64,000 bases of DNA from positions 1 through 64,000 of the forward strand of contig JAMKCF010000044.1 in assembly GCA_023634235.1 (NCBI GenBank). The letters are read 5' to 3'. Within the stretch, counting starts at the first letter, position 1. Every line of letters starts with the position of its first letter. The notes beneath the pieces were generated by a model that worked only from the letters and a program-made list of their open reading frames with translations, searched no databases and had not been told where the DNA came from. Origin of the DNA: Pisaster brevispinus. Its lineage: Eukaryota; Echinodermata; Asteroidea; Forcipulatida; Asteriidae. Positions 35,469-45,432 of this stretch are shown in pieces. Made by a program: the position numbers and the translations under genes.

Positions 35469-37253
35469 TTAGTAACTTGTAGTTTTTTTGGTTTTTTTAT
35501 ATTCTGAACCACATGTCATAAAGTCGTTATGTTTTGTTGTTTTGTAGCTAATATTACATGCAATATTCAGAAATGACCTCACTTTGACCTTTACTGGTCC
35601 AAATAGTGAGCGCAAAACTGTAAGACCATTGGGATAATTAGCACAATCCTTGATGATACATCCAATGTATTCGCCATCAGGGCTGTAATGATTGATATCA
35701 TAATCTGATCCTTTCCATACAGCAACATAGATGCTCCCATCCTTGTCACAACACACACCACTAGGCCACCCAGGCTGATTGGTATCTACTGAGAATAGCA
35801 CTTTACCATTGTAGTCTACTGATACTAACTTCCAGTCATCCCGGTTGATGTAGATGAGTCGCTGTTTGTAGGTAGTCAAGTAGTCACCAATTCTTGGAGC
35901 ACGCAGTGTTCTGATGAGGGATCCATCTGGTTTGTGTAGAGAGATCTCTGCCTTGTCTTTATAACCCACAGCTATCAGATTGTTGTCATCCACTGCAATA
36001 CATGATGGTTCACTGCCTGGGTTGAACTGACGACGGGGGAGCTGATAATTCCTACTGAAGATATTGACTGTTTCATTATCTAGAACAATGAGCTCATCAT
36101 TCTTGTTCACAGTCACACTGCATGGTCCAGTAAGACCTTTGATTGGTAGTTCTTGTGTGATGACAGTGAATTGAGGATTGCCCTTTGCCATGTCTGCTGA
36201 TATTGTAATCAAACTTACACTGTTCTCATGTGACACAACAATATCACTATTGGAGTATGCGGACACATCATATGCAGTAGAAGTAGTCTTTATGTTTGTT
36301 TTCAGTGTCCATTTATCTTTCAGCACCAGTCTCCCTAGTGATTTCTGGCCTTCTTTAAAGTCCATACAAGTCAACCCATCAGGTACTTTTGTTGATTTCA
36401 TCTGTCTGTAGTCTTTTAGGTCTTGTAAGAGTTGTTCTATGTGGTGTACAATATCGATCTGTTGTTCCATGAGTTGAATAACCTCATCCTGCTTGAGCTC
36501 TGCTTTGTTCATCTCTTTATTGTTTGTAACTCGTGCAGTTTCCATTGTCTGGACTCTGTCTTTATAAATCTGTTCAGCCTCTTGCATCAGTTTCTGCTGC
36601 TCCTCTCTGATCCTGGCAACCTCCTTGGCAATCTCCTCATCAGCCTTCTTGAAGATTTTCTCTTTGGTTGCAGCAAACATAGAATCTAACGTCTTACGGG
36701 ACATGTCTATTTCTTGAATGTCAATGTTGAAGGTTTGGATACTCTGTCTTATTTGTGCAAGAAGTTCTGTGGCATGTTGTTTACTTTTGTCTGAAGCTTC
36801 ATTCAGTTCTATTGTAGTGTGCTTGCTGTGGTCTTTTGTGATGCAAGTTATACATATCAGTTTCTTGCATGTTTCACAATACAGGACAAGATCCTTGCCA
36901 GTATGCTTACTACACTTGGAAATAAACTCCTGACTGGGTACTTGTTTTCCTTGCTGTTGTTTCAGTTGGATTTCCTGTTTTTCAATAGCTTCTATCAAAG
37001 AAAAGGCTGTAAAGTTTGTTTTCAGACCATCGATGCCATTTTCCTTTAACAGAGTTTCTTGTCTACACACTGGACATGAAAGTGTGGTGGGACTTTGACT
37101 ATTCTGTCTGAGTTGTTGAAGGCATTCAAGACAAAATGAATGAGAACACTCCAGTTGTTTGGGTTGCTTGAAGCGTTCACTGCAAATTGGGCATTCAAGA
37201 TGATCCTGACTAATCTCTGCTAGCACTGACTGGGCTGTTATATTGGATGCCAT
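35469..37253 (-). CDS. TRIM-NHL family E3 ubiquitin ligase (TRIM2/3/56-like)
   Basis: 594-residue single-exon frame. The RING finger (residues 21-63) has CPIC, the CSHSFCLEC core and a closing CPVC, giving the eight C3HC4 ligands. B-box2 (114-145) has all ligands: C114, H117, C126, C129, C134, C137, H142 and H145. A Gln/Glu/Lys-rich coiled coil spans about 150-285. From about 370 NHL/beta-propeller-like repeats follow, with CSVTVNKNDELIVLD, PSCIAVDDNNLIAVG, GWPSGVCCDKDGSIYVAV and NYPNGLTVL. Members couple a substrate-binding propeller to RING ubiquitin ligation and oligomerise through the coiled coil. After residue 546 the expected last blade is replaced by an unrelated 48-residue Lys/Ser/Thr-rich tail, so the C-terminus looks truncated or frameshifted. 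On the coding strand TTTTAATTCACAG precedes the ATG by about 30 nt and could be the acceptor of a 5'-UTR intron. Orthology to a named TRIM is not established. Confidence 0.9.
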   Translation of the reverse strand: MASNITAQSVLAEISQDHLECPICSERFKQPKQLECSHSFCLECLQQLRQNSQSPTTLSCPVCRQETLLKENGIDGLKTNFTAFSLIEAIEKQEIQLKQQQGKQVPSQEFISKCSKHTGKDLVLYCETCKKLICITCITKDHSKHTTIELNEASDKSKQHATELLAQIRQSIQTFNIDIQEIDMSRKTLDSMFAATKEKIFKKADEEIAKEVARIREEQQKLMQEAEQIYKDRVQTMETARVTNNKEMNKAELKQDEVIQLMEQQIDIVHHIEQLLQDLKDYRQMKSTKVPDGLTCMDFKEGQKSLGRLVLKDKWTLKTNIKTTSTAYDVSAYSNSDIVVSHENSVSLITISADMAKGNPQFTVITQELPIKGLTGPCSVTVNKNDELIVLDNETVNIFSRNYQLPRRQFNPGSEPSCIAVDDNNLIAVGYKDKAEISLHKPDGSLIRTLRAPRIGDYLTTYKQRLIYINRDDWKLVSVDYNGKVLFSVDTNQPGWPSGVCCDKDGSIYVAVWKGSDYDINHYSPDGEYIGCIIKDCANYPNGLTVLRSLFGPVKVKVRSFLNIACNISYKTTKHNDFMTCGSEYKKTKKTTSY

Positions 37254-37889
37254 TCTGATTGGAAGTACTTGCTGAAATGTTGAGCTGTGAATTAAAAGAG
37301 AGAACTGACCTAATTAGATCAATGTCTTATACTGTACAGTAGCCTTTCTCATCAATGGAAGACTTGATTTCATGGTCATTATAAACTATTATTAACATCT
37401 CTGCTAAAGACCAGTAGTGTATTGAGGCAGGCACTGGGACCACCCCATTTTACTCGGTCCCTGGTTACCTTGCCCAAATTTCAAACCTGTGACCAAAATC
37501 CAAACATTTTTAATTTTTAATTTTTAGCATTTACATGTAGGCTCAACCATTCAAACCACCAACAAAATGGCTTCTGACAATCGCCAGCAAAAAAGCTTCC
37601 AACCCAACACAAAATGTGTAGCTCGAAAACTACTAGAAAGTCATACAATACTAATACAATATACAACAAGCTAAAATCACACACTCTGCTATGCTTTTTT
37701 TCCTCAACGATTTCTTCAAATAGTATTTGGGAACTCCACATCACTGGATCAATCAGGTCACAGTGCCCAGTCACACATCAATCTAAGAGATCCAGTTATT
37801 GTTCTTGTTTATTGCTACATTAATCCAATTTTTGCAGTAGCAGCTGTTATTAACAGGGCTCCAACTCCTCCCTTAATGCTGAATGCACT

Positions 37890-39181
37890 CAGAGTTGTAG
37901 GACTCAAGTCAAGGACTCAGGACTCGAGTCAGTCTCGAGTCACAATATTGGTGACTTGGACTTGATTCAAGTTACATCGGCAAAAGACTCTCATGACCCA
38001 AACTTGACCCCATGACCCAAACTTGACCATGGGGACTCATGACTCTCGTTTCACATGTTTTCACCACTTGATGTGTTCTGGTTTTTGTAATTTGTTATTT
38101 TTGTTATTGTTATTTTATTTATTTTTAGTGGGAGAGTCATGGTAAAAAGTTAGGGTCGGTCTGGTAACCAGAAATTTTTCTTTTTTTTTTTTTTTTTTTT
38201 TTTTTGGGGGGGGGCTTAACGCTGGTAATCTGTCAGCATTAACGCCATAGCAACTGCTTCATGCATATTACCAGGGAAATTGGAATTGGTCACTGGAACC
38301 CGAATTGACGGCTTTGGCCAGCTGTGGCTATATCACTACGTCTTTTTAATGTTAAAGCATAGGCAATTAGGCGGCATACACGCCGATCTAGCCATAGAAG
38401 CAAACAGAAGCTATTAATTCAAATGCAGCCAAAGACTGGCAGGTCTGGTACCAGTAAAACACTGCCTGCATACTGCACAGTGTATAATTTACACACCAAA
38501 AAGTGTTGTTATAAAAGTCAGCATCCATGATTAATGAGTGTCCTTTTGGCAGTGAGTCAACTGTAACTTTCAACCTCTAAAGAAATCTTCATTAATGAAA
38601 CACTCAAATAAATGACTCTTTATTTTTAGGAAATGTGATCACAATATTTTTTTAACAGTTCTATTTTGATAATGAGTCAGTTATGGACATTTTTGAATTG
38701 TGGTGTTCTAAGTTAACTAATGTTTCAAGTAATACTTCTGGAGAAGGGGCAAGGGGTTGCGGGTAAATCAAAAACCAGAACTGATTGGAAAATAAGATTT
38801 AAATTGCATGTACAGAACTTTGTTTAATCTAAATGTGTTTTATCAGGTCATTTTCAATTCTTATTTTACAACATTTGTTTTGCAATCAGTAGTGATCATA
38901 TAAGTGTCATATAAGTGTCATATAAGTGAACTGTCATTATAATGTCATATAAGTGAACTGGTTTAAGTATTCTTACTATTTAGTGATTAAAAACAAGTGA
39001 CACGTGAATCAGACTTGGACTCAAACCAAGTGACACGTGACTCAGACTTGGTCTCAAACCAAGTGACTCGTGACTCGGACTTGGTCTCAAACCAAGTGAC
39101 TCGTGACTCGGACTTGGACTCGACCCAAGTGACTTGAGACTCGCACTCGGACTCAACACAAGTGACTCAAATACAACTCTG
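37890..39181. mobile_element. hAT-like non-autonomous transposon
   Basis: The left end CAGAGTTGTAGGACTCAAGT and right end (inverted) CAGAGTTGTATTTGAGTCAC are terminal inverted repeats. Subterminal regions are packed with GACTC/GAGTC motifs on both sides, as in hAT elements. The interior holds a T23-G run at 38178-38215 and a short TCATATAAGTG tandem at 38895-38950. An 8-bp target duplication is not evident. No transposase. Confidence 0.75.
38995..39181 (+). repeat. 33-bp subterminal tandem repeat, five units plus a part
   Basis: AAGTGACNCGTGACTC-type units start at 38995, 39028, 39061, 39094, 39127 and 39160, exactly 33 bp apart. Each ends with a GGACTTGG(A/T)CTCAAACC-like block. The last unit merges into the terminal inverted repeat. 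Confidence 0.95.
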
Positions 39182-39229
39182 AATAAATGTTGATATCAGG
39201 GTAAAACAACAGTAAGATTTACTAGTGTC

Positions 39230-39360
39230 TTGTGGTATGTCATGGCAATCGTTGAGAACTCTGGATTCAAGTTCTGCTGATCAGCAAAGTGTTGGTTTGA
39301 GTCCTGGTCTTGACACTTGTGTCTCTAAGCAGAATACTTTACCATAATTTCTTAAGATGC
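39230..39360 (+). repeat. tRNA-Leu(CAA)-like SINE
   Basis: CTGGATTCAAGTTCTG resembles a Leu(CAA) anticodon arm and GTTGGTTTGAGTCCTGGTC a B box, followed by the body motif CTAAGCAGAATACTTTACC seen in the 22.7-kb SINE. Confidence 0.55.
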
Positions 39361-39767
39361 TAGTTAAAGATTACAGCAGTACATACCAGTACTCACTTCA
39401 CTTTACTTGTCAAAATAGAAAGGTTATGAATGTGATCTGTCTATGCAACTATCCAGTACTGTAAGCCCCCAGAACCAAACAAGGCCCTTGAACATGAATT
39501 GATCAATCAACACTGATCAAAGCAAAGACTATTCTTGGTAAATATGTTTTGTTCTGCAACTATAACTTACCAGTATGTGATGGAAGAATATGGCATGAAA
39601 CACGGCAACAAATCTTGTAATTTGACAGGAAGTTCCAGCAATGATCTGTTAGATGTTGGCACAACACACTGAACGATGTCCCTTCTGTTGTATTACCATA
39701 GAGTTACCTACATGTAGCTCTATGTTTAAACTATTGCACACTACACCCATGTATTGTGGAAATCCCC

Positions 39768-39912
39768 GTTTCTATTTATACGCTGTGTGACGTATTGTTA
39801 TATGATTACTGCATTGAGTGAATGCCATACTGGAATGACATTGACCTTTAAGCCTTGGTGTCAGACCCACACATAGTACTGGGACTCAGTGAGATCAATA
39901 ACAGGTTGTTGA
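39768..39912 (+). repeat. Dispersed repeat, partner at 16455-16605
   Basis: Second copy of the repeat described at 16.5 kb. It shares ATACTGGAATGACATTGACC and the following 90 bp with scattered differences. Confidence 0.75.
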
Positions 39913-40485
39913 ACCTTGCACTGGAGCATACTGGAATACCAGTTTGGTTTCTGGATTCAGATGTCATCTTTGCTTAAAACTGTTAGTATTCATCTTGATA
40001 ATTAATCAGACTGTTTCTATTGCATCTTATTGAAAATTCAACGATCATATTTTAATTGATATACTGCGGTGTACAGCTAGCTTGGGCTCTTTGTATAAAT
40101 GTAATGTGTATTAATGGTAGCTACACGTAGTAGGTACATTTGTGTAAAATTGTTTAATTACTTTTTTGAAATAACTTCTAAAGCTGTTTTTTAATAGTAA
40201 ATGTGCAGATTTTAAAGCTTTTACTGTGCGCCACACCCTTGCCGTTTATGTAACCTTTTTTCTAGCCAGGATGGAATTATAGCATGGGATATTTCAACAA
40301 TATGAACCTTGGTTTAAAGCGCAAAGCTTTTCAGTGTTTAAAAATTATTTTAACATTAGGTGCTGTCTGGTGCCATCTAGGACACATCAGAGGTATTTTG
40401 CACATTAGTTTGATCCTGTTGAACTTTAGCTAATTTTGCCTTTTGAAAACTCAAGTTATTTTTGTTAAAGAGGGTTGGGGGAGGC

Positions 40486-40760
40486 GGATTGGTCAGCTAA
40501 TATACAAGGAGGGACACAGGTAGAATTTTCTACTGATAAATCTAACTTAAACCATACAACTAAAGTCATGTTCACATTGGAATTTGTTGGGGTAAATGAA
40601 CCGAGCAAATGGGTAGTTTAAATTTAACCCCTGAAGGTAACTTAACTTCATGTCAGCCACTCTCTGCCAAGGTAAACTAATCAAGTCAAACTAACTGAGC
40701 AAAAAGTCCAGTGTGAACTCATCCTCCTAGAACATGCGGCAAGTAAAATACCAAGTCCAG
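40486..40760 (+). repeat. Diverged repeat, partner at 53800-54110
   Basis: Short matches in the same order at 53.8-54.1 kb: GTAGAAT(T/A)TTCT, TGATNAATCTAA, CAAATGGGTNGT, and the ACTCATCC and CACATGACACA blocks. Moderately diverged, no frame, probably an old interspersed repeat. Confidence 0.55.
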
Positions 40761-41018
40761 TACATGTATGCTGCACAGCCATGGTCACATGACACACACA
40801 AGTGAAGTACAATATGGATGGACAGGTGATGTTCTCACCCATATTATTGTTGCTGAAGTATACAGAACTCAGAAAATGCACCCCTATGCTTGCTGTCATT
40901 TTGCTGCGCTTCTCTTCAACCATCGTGCACAAGCTATAGGTCATGTATTTTGTCACATCTGGGCTGGTTTAAGGTGTTTGTTATTGGTCAGTTGATTTGT
41001 TTCACCATTGTCTCGATT

Positions 41019-41412
41019 AGGTTTTACAGGTGGACCAATATTCAGACCCCTGCCAAGTACCCATCAAAGGCGTGATTGGTCTATCCTTATATCAGGTCAC
41101 ACATACGCATCTAGTTATAACCAAATGTAATATAAAAGCAATCGGACATTTCACTTAGGCACTAGGGGGTCTTAAAAATGTCCGTTTTTAAAGACCTACA
41201 TTGTGTACACTTGATATACAAATAACCTGTGCTACTTTTGACAGTATTATTTAGTTGATGGGATACCAGATACATGTACCCTTCAAATTAATTTGTAGCT
41301 ATCTTATCTCCATTTGTAGATACAGACCTCTAAAAATGCAGAAAAAACTAAATTTTTTAGGGGGTCATATCTAAAATCTGAGACAGAGCCTGCCAAACTT
41401 TTAATGATTTTA
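41019..41412 (-). repeat. Inverted copy of the 30.8-kb repeat
   Basis: Reverse-complement match to 30769-31286, running from the TTTTACAGGTGGACC block to ATCTGAGACAGAGC. See that entry for the shared blocks. Confidence 0.8.
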
Positions 41413-41830
41413 GCTGATTTTGCACGGAATTACCCAATTGCAATTTCTCAATGATGGAGCACAGAGAGTTATTAGGAACAATTACAAATTTTAACTTTTC
41501 ACAATTTATTCTGCCCTTCTCTAGAGTAAAAAACCGTTTAAGAATGAGTTTGAACTGAAAAATAGTGTCAATGTCGGATGGATTCTTATAATCATTAAAG
41601 ACCCTTTTGCAACGGATGTTCCAGATTTGGCGGAGCATTTTAACGACAAGAACGCCTTGGACTGGTTGCAATTCATAGCCCAGAATTCTGTTAGGGTCGC
41701 TAAGACAAAGTATCTGTTGTCTGTGTATTTTCTAATAAGATACTGGAGAAAGATCCAAGCATTTAGACTGCTAATACAATAAATGAACAAATCCTGATGG
41801 GATTCTGATTCAGTTTCACATAATGTCTGT
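41413..41830 (-). pseudogene. 3' fragment of a Tx1/L1-like LINE ORF2
   Basis: Minus-strand reading in shifting frames gives LCETESESHQDLFIYC, then IWNIRCKRVFNDYK and LILKRFFTLEKGRI. The order (Cys/His knuckle, then a W-x3-C-x6-FN element, then a basic helix) matches the end of the Tx1 ORF2 at 56692-57114. The first knuckle cysteine is not visible. Decayed tail only. Confidence 0.6.
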
Positions 41831-42172
41831 ATTGATGCACGTGTAAAGTTGACCTCTTGGACCAGTCATCAGAATCCACATTCTCTTGAAAAGCACATCT
41901 ACCAGATACAGTTAACATATTTTAAAGATAATTCTAGGCATTGTGAGAAACTTAAAGACAATGTGTGTGTTGACATTTGTATAAAAATCTACCACTTGCT
42001 AAGCCCCTGTATATGCCTAATGCTAGAGCCATGCAAGCTTGTTGAGTTGTTATACCACTGATTCTCTTCAGAATCACCAAAGTGCATTAGACAGATTTCA
42101 GTTTTACCGCATTTACTGTATTGCAACCATGCAGAGTTTCAAAGTATACTTGAAGCTACTTGTAAAAAAACA

Positions 42173-42322
42173 TTTTGTTCAGGGTGCCAGTCAGAGGCCA
42201 TTCAACCTGTAACTGCTGAATAGCCAAGGATCACACCCAAGTGTACAACCTGGGAAGCGGGTAAACTTAGGTGTGATCCCTGGCCATACAGCAGACAAGT
42301 TGAATGGCTTTTGATTGGCACC
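42173..42322 (+). mobile_element. Palindromic MITE, copy A
   Basis: It starts TTGTTCAGGGTGCCAGTCAG then GGCCATTCAAC and ends GTTGAATGGCTTTTGATTGG then CACC, giving inverted ends. The centre is a second inverted pair, GGATCACACCCAAGT against ACTTAGGTGTGATCC. About 110 bp recurs almost exactly at 44836-44943. Confidence 0.8.
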
Positions 42323-44471
42323 GTGACTGACATTACGTTTTTTACTAATTGTGTATATCAAATCAGCTGTAGTGTCTAAACAATTACAGCCATCTGAACC
42401 ATGTAAGGCATGGGGGATACCTGGACCTGAATACACAACTTTGAAATTTTAAGTTCAGCTTTTCCGACTAGGGGGGTTGTTAACTGCCGTGACTGACATT
42501 ACAAAAAGCGACGCAACCAAAAAATGTAGTACATGTTTTTTAAATTTCTCTTCAAGTTAAAAGTGCTACAGATTTAAATCCATATGAACATTATATCTAA
42601 TAGGGTAACTAACACATGTAGTAAGATGGAAAAAACTCTTCATTAATTTTTTAACCTAATGCAAATTAACCTCCGTGACTGACATTACCGTGACTGACAT
42701 TACGCATTCATAACATCTGCTGTAATAGCAATAACAACAATTTAACACTGAAACAATAAATTTTCTGCCAACAAGAGAAACATCAGTTAACTGTTTATGC
42801 TATATTTAAATGAATAACTACAACTTTAAGATGTTTAATGGTTGAAAAATGCATTAAATGTTATAAAAGGTGTAAAATATATAAAAAGCTAAACATAAGC
42901 TGACTTTTTCGTTGTTTGCAAGTCGGGAGAAAATTTTTATTGAAGAAAATTCATACAAAGAGATGGGTGCTCCCCTTTTTAGTAAAATAATCTTTGTCAG
43001 TAGAATAACAATTGTGTTGCTTTTCACATGCATAAAATAACTTAGAGAAGAAGAGACATTTTATAAAACTGCTATTTCAAAATTGTCAAGCATTGTTGTA
43101 CATGACTTGTATTGGGATATTTCACATGACTGCTAAAAACACATGCCTACCAGATTGTGATCAAAACCTGTACTCTCCCATCCTAGCCGAAGAGCAACAT
43201 TCAACATGGTCAGGTATAAGATTCTCTTCCTTTTTGTCTCTCTTTTTTTCTAATTTGCAATACACCATGTGGTAGAGGTACTATTGCTATTAAGAAAATG
43301 ATGTAGTTCAGGAACTGATTTACAAAATGTACTTAGCGACAGTCAAAATAGATACCACAAAAAGCACATGAAGTACAGCAAACTGAACACCTCCTTGCTC
43401 TATGTGAACACTAACATTGTCAGATTGTTGTCAGGATCCAAGAAGTTTGTTATCACATTGTTATTAAATCTAGATATAATTTAAGGTTGAACCACCCCCA
43501 CCCCCCCCCCCCCCCGAAAACCATGAACACCACTTTGTAAATCTACAGCTTGGTGGAGTAGCAGTTCAGTTAACATTACTTTACATTACAATCACAATAC
43601 TCCACAAAACAGTCTTGTCCTAATGTCCTTCCCATCAAAACAGCACTATCCCCAATTTTGAAGGAGATGGATCAGAATATTGTGCTGCTCTCTGCTTCTT
43701 CAGAGTGCGACACCTTGAAACCCTCTCTCTGTTTTGATGACATCTCTCTGTTCAGAGTTTCTTCTGATCAGTTTTAGATACATGTAGAATACTCCTCTTT
43801 TTGTCTTTTTTTCTTCTCTTTTGTTCCCCTGTATGCCTCATACAATTCCGTTTTTGTTATTTTTTCCCCTGCGCTCAGCCGGTCTCTCTGCTGTTGTCTT
43901 TGGCATCCTCATTATTACTCTCTTGTAAAACTTGTGTAGTGTGAGAGAGACTCTTGCAATAGTTATGCCTCTATTTAGGAAGAAATAATTGTTTAGAATT
44001 ACTTTTACTTCAATCAATGAAAATATTCATGATGAACAATGTGCCTTAACTGGGGTACATTTCACACAAAAATCCATATGTTATTCACTTACCTCTGTAC
44101 CTGTAAATGATGGACGATGGTGGATTAATACAAATTAATGGATCAAAGAGCATTGTTTCAAGATAAGATGAGCTTCATTAAGTTGCATTGAGAGTAATAG
44201 ACAAGTTATGAGTCCATCCACTGTTCAAAATTTCTTCCATTGACTCATGTAATAACGTGACTGACATTACAATATCGTGACTGACATTACATGTGACTGA
44301 CATTACACTTTTGTTTAATTAACCAAATCTCTAAATAACAATTATTTGCCAACTTGATAACATTATTGCTCTACCCAGACCCCAAACTAAGAAAATAATG
44401 AAGGGCAAATTTTAATTGCTATCATGTATGCTTTTATGAGAAAAATCAGTGTTTTTTGTGACTGACATTAC
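42322..44471 (+). repeat. Cluster of eight exact GTGACTGACATTAC copies
   Basis: The 14-mer GTGACTGACATTAC occurs, always on the plus strand, near 42323, 42489, 42675, 42690, 44257, 44277, 44293 and 44458. Two pairs are nearly adjacent (15-20 bp) and the rest dispersed; six of the eight are preceded by C. I found no copy elsewhere in the window. The cluster lies between two direct copies of a palindromic MITE. The function is unknown; binding sites, a dispersed satellite seed or target duplications are possible. Confidence 0.95.
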
Positions 44472-44835
44472 ATTAAGCCTAAGCGTTATTTTGACAGCAC
44501 ATCCTGGGTAGCAAACTTTAATTCATATAAATAAAACTTATTTTCCTAAAAATAGCCACTGAGAGCTGTTATTTTAACACAAAAATAAATTAAATACCAT
44601 TAGATTAATGAAAAATACAAAAAGAAATAAGTTTTGTGTTCTTACCTACGATTGGTGGCATAAACGTAGTGTCAACTTCAGAGTGCTGTAACTTACAAAA
44701 TAATTGGTCTGGAACAATTTTTTTTTCATTTCTAGAAACTTCAAAATATACCCTATCAATTTTGCAAAAGATATTTGAGAAAAAAGCATTTTAAAATTTT
44801 GACCCTCGTATCGCACTTGCGTGGAATTGCCCAAC

Positions 44836-44952
44836 TGCTGAATAGCCAAGGATCACACCCAAGTGTACAACCTGGGAAGCGGGTAAACTTAGGTGTGATC
44901 CCTGGCCATACAGCAGACAAGTTGAATGGCTTTTGATTGGCACCTTGAACAA
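44836..44952 (+). mobile_element. Palindromic MITE, copy B (left end lost)
   Basis: It repeats copy A from CTGCTGAATAGCCAAGGATC through TTTTGATTGGCACC and continues into TTGAACAAAG, the inverse of the TTTTGTTCA that begins copy A. The outer TIR sequences therefore flank the whole 42.17-44.95 kb block. Confidence 0.8.
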
Positions 44953-45088
44953 AGACTAATAGGAGACCGTCAAAATTATTGAAGCTGTGTGTTGAAGAAA
45001 AAGCATTTTGATATAGTTGCAGTGGCATTGCATGTAGGAACTTAAAGAGGTCAATTGTGTTCATCATTTTGTTTTGCCTCATTGTCAG

Positions 45089-45226
45089 GTGGTAGAGCAG
45101 ATGGCGAAGGGACAAGCCACTGGCCTGGATGTAGCTGCCATGATCATCGAGCCTATATAGGCTGAAGGAAGTGACAATCACGCAAGCCCCTATTTCTTCC
45201 ATCAGCTACAGAAGATATGCAAAGAG
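45089..45226 (+). pseudogene. ABAT: GABA transaminase exon with an internal stop
   Basis: 138-nt, phase 0-0 exon between TCATTGTCAG and AAAGAG/GTACAT. It reads VVEQMAKGQATGLDVAAMII, then EPI, a TAG at 45158-45160, then AEGSDNHASPYFF and HQLQKICKE. This matches the region of 4-aminobutyrate aminotransferase containing IIVEPIQSEGGDNHAS; the stop replaces the conserved Gln. ABAT is a mitochondrial PLP enzyme that degrades GABA to succinic semialdehyde. The next exon follows 2.8 kb downstream in matching phase, and a transposon sits in the intron. A nonsense codon here would remove the active site, so this is either a pseudogene or a sequencing error in a live gene. The damaged next exon favours a pseudogene. 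Confidence 0.8.
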
Positions 45227-45432
45227 GTACATCGCGTGGTATTAATGTTTTGATGTAAACAAGGGATGTAGAGGAGAGATGAGGTACTCCAAGGAAATAT
45301 ACACAAAGATATACCTCAGACATTGAAGGTTTGATGTAAGGGATGTAGGAAGGAGATGGGGTACCTCATATACACTCATATGTACCTCATGGCATGGAGT
45401 ATTTGATGTAATCAGAGGTATGTGAGAAGATA

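Noticed and set aside
37890..39181. 8-bp target duplication for the hAT-like element
   Set aside because: Flanks AATGCACT and AATAAATG do not match well enough to claim a duplication.
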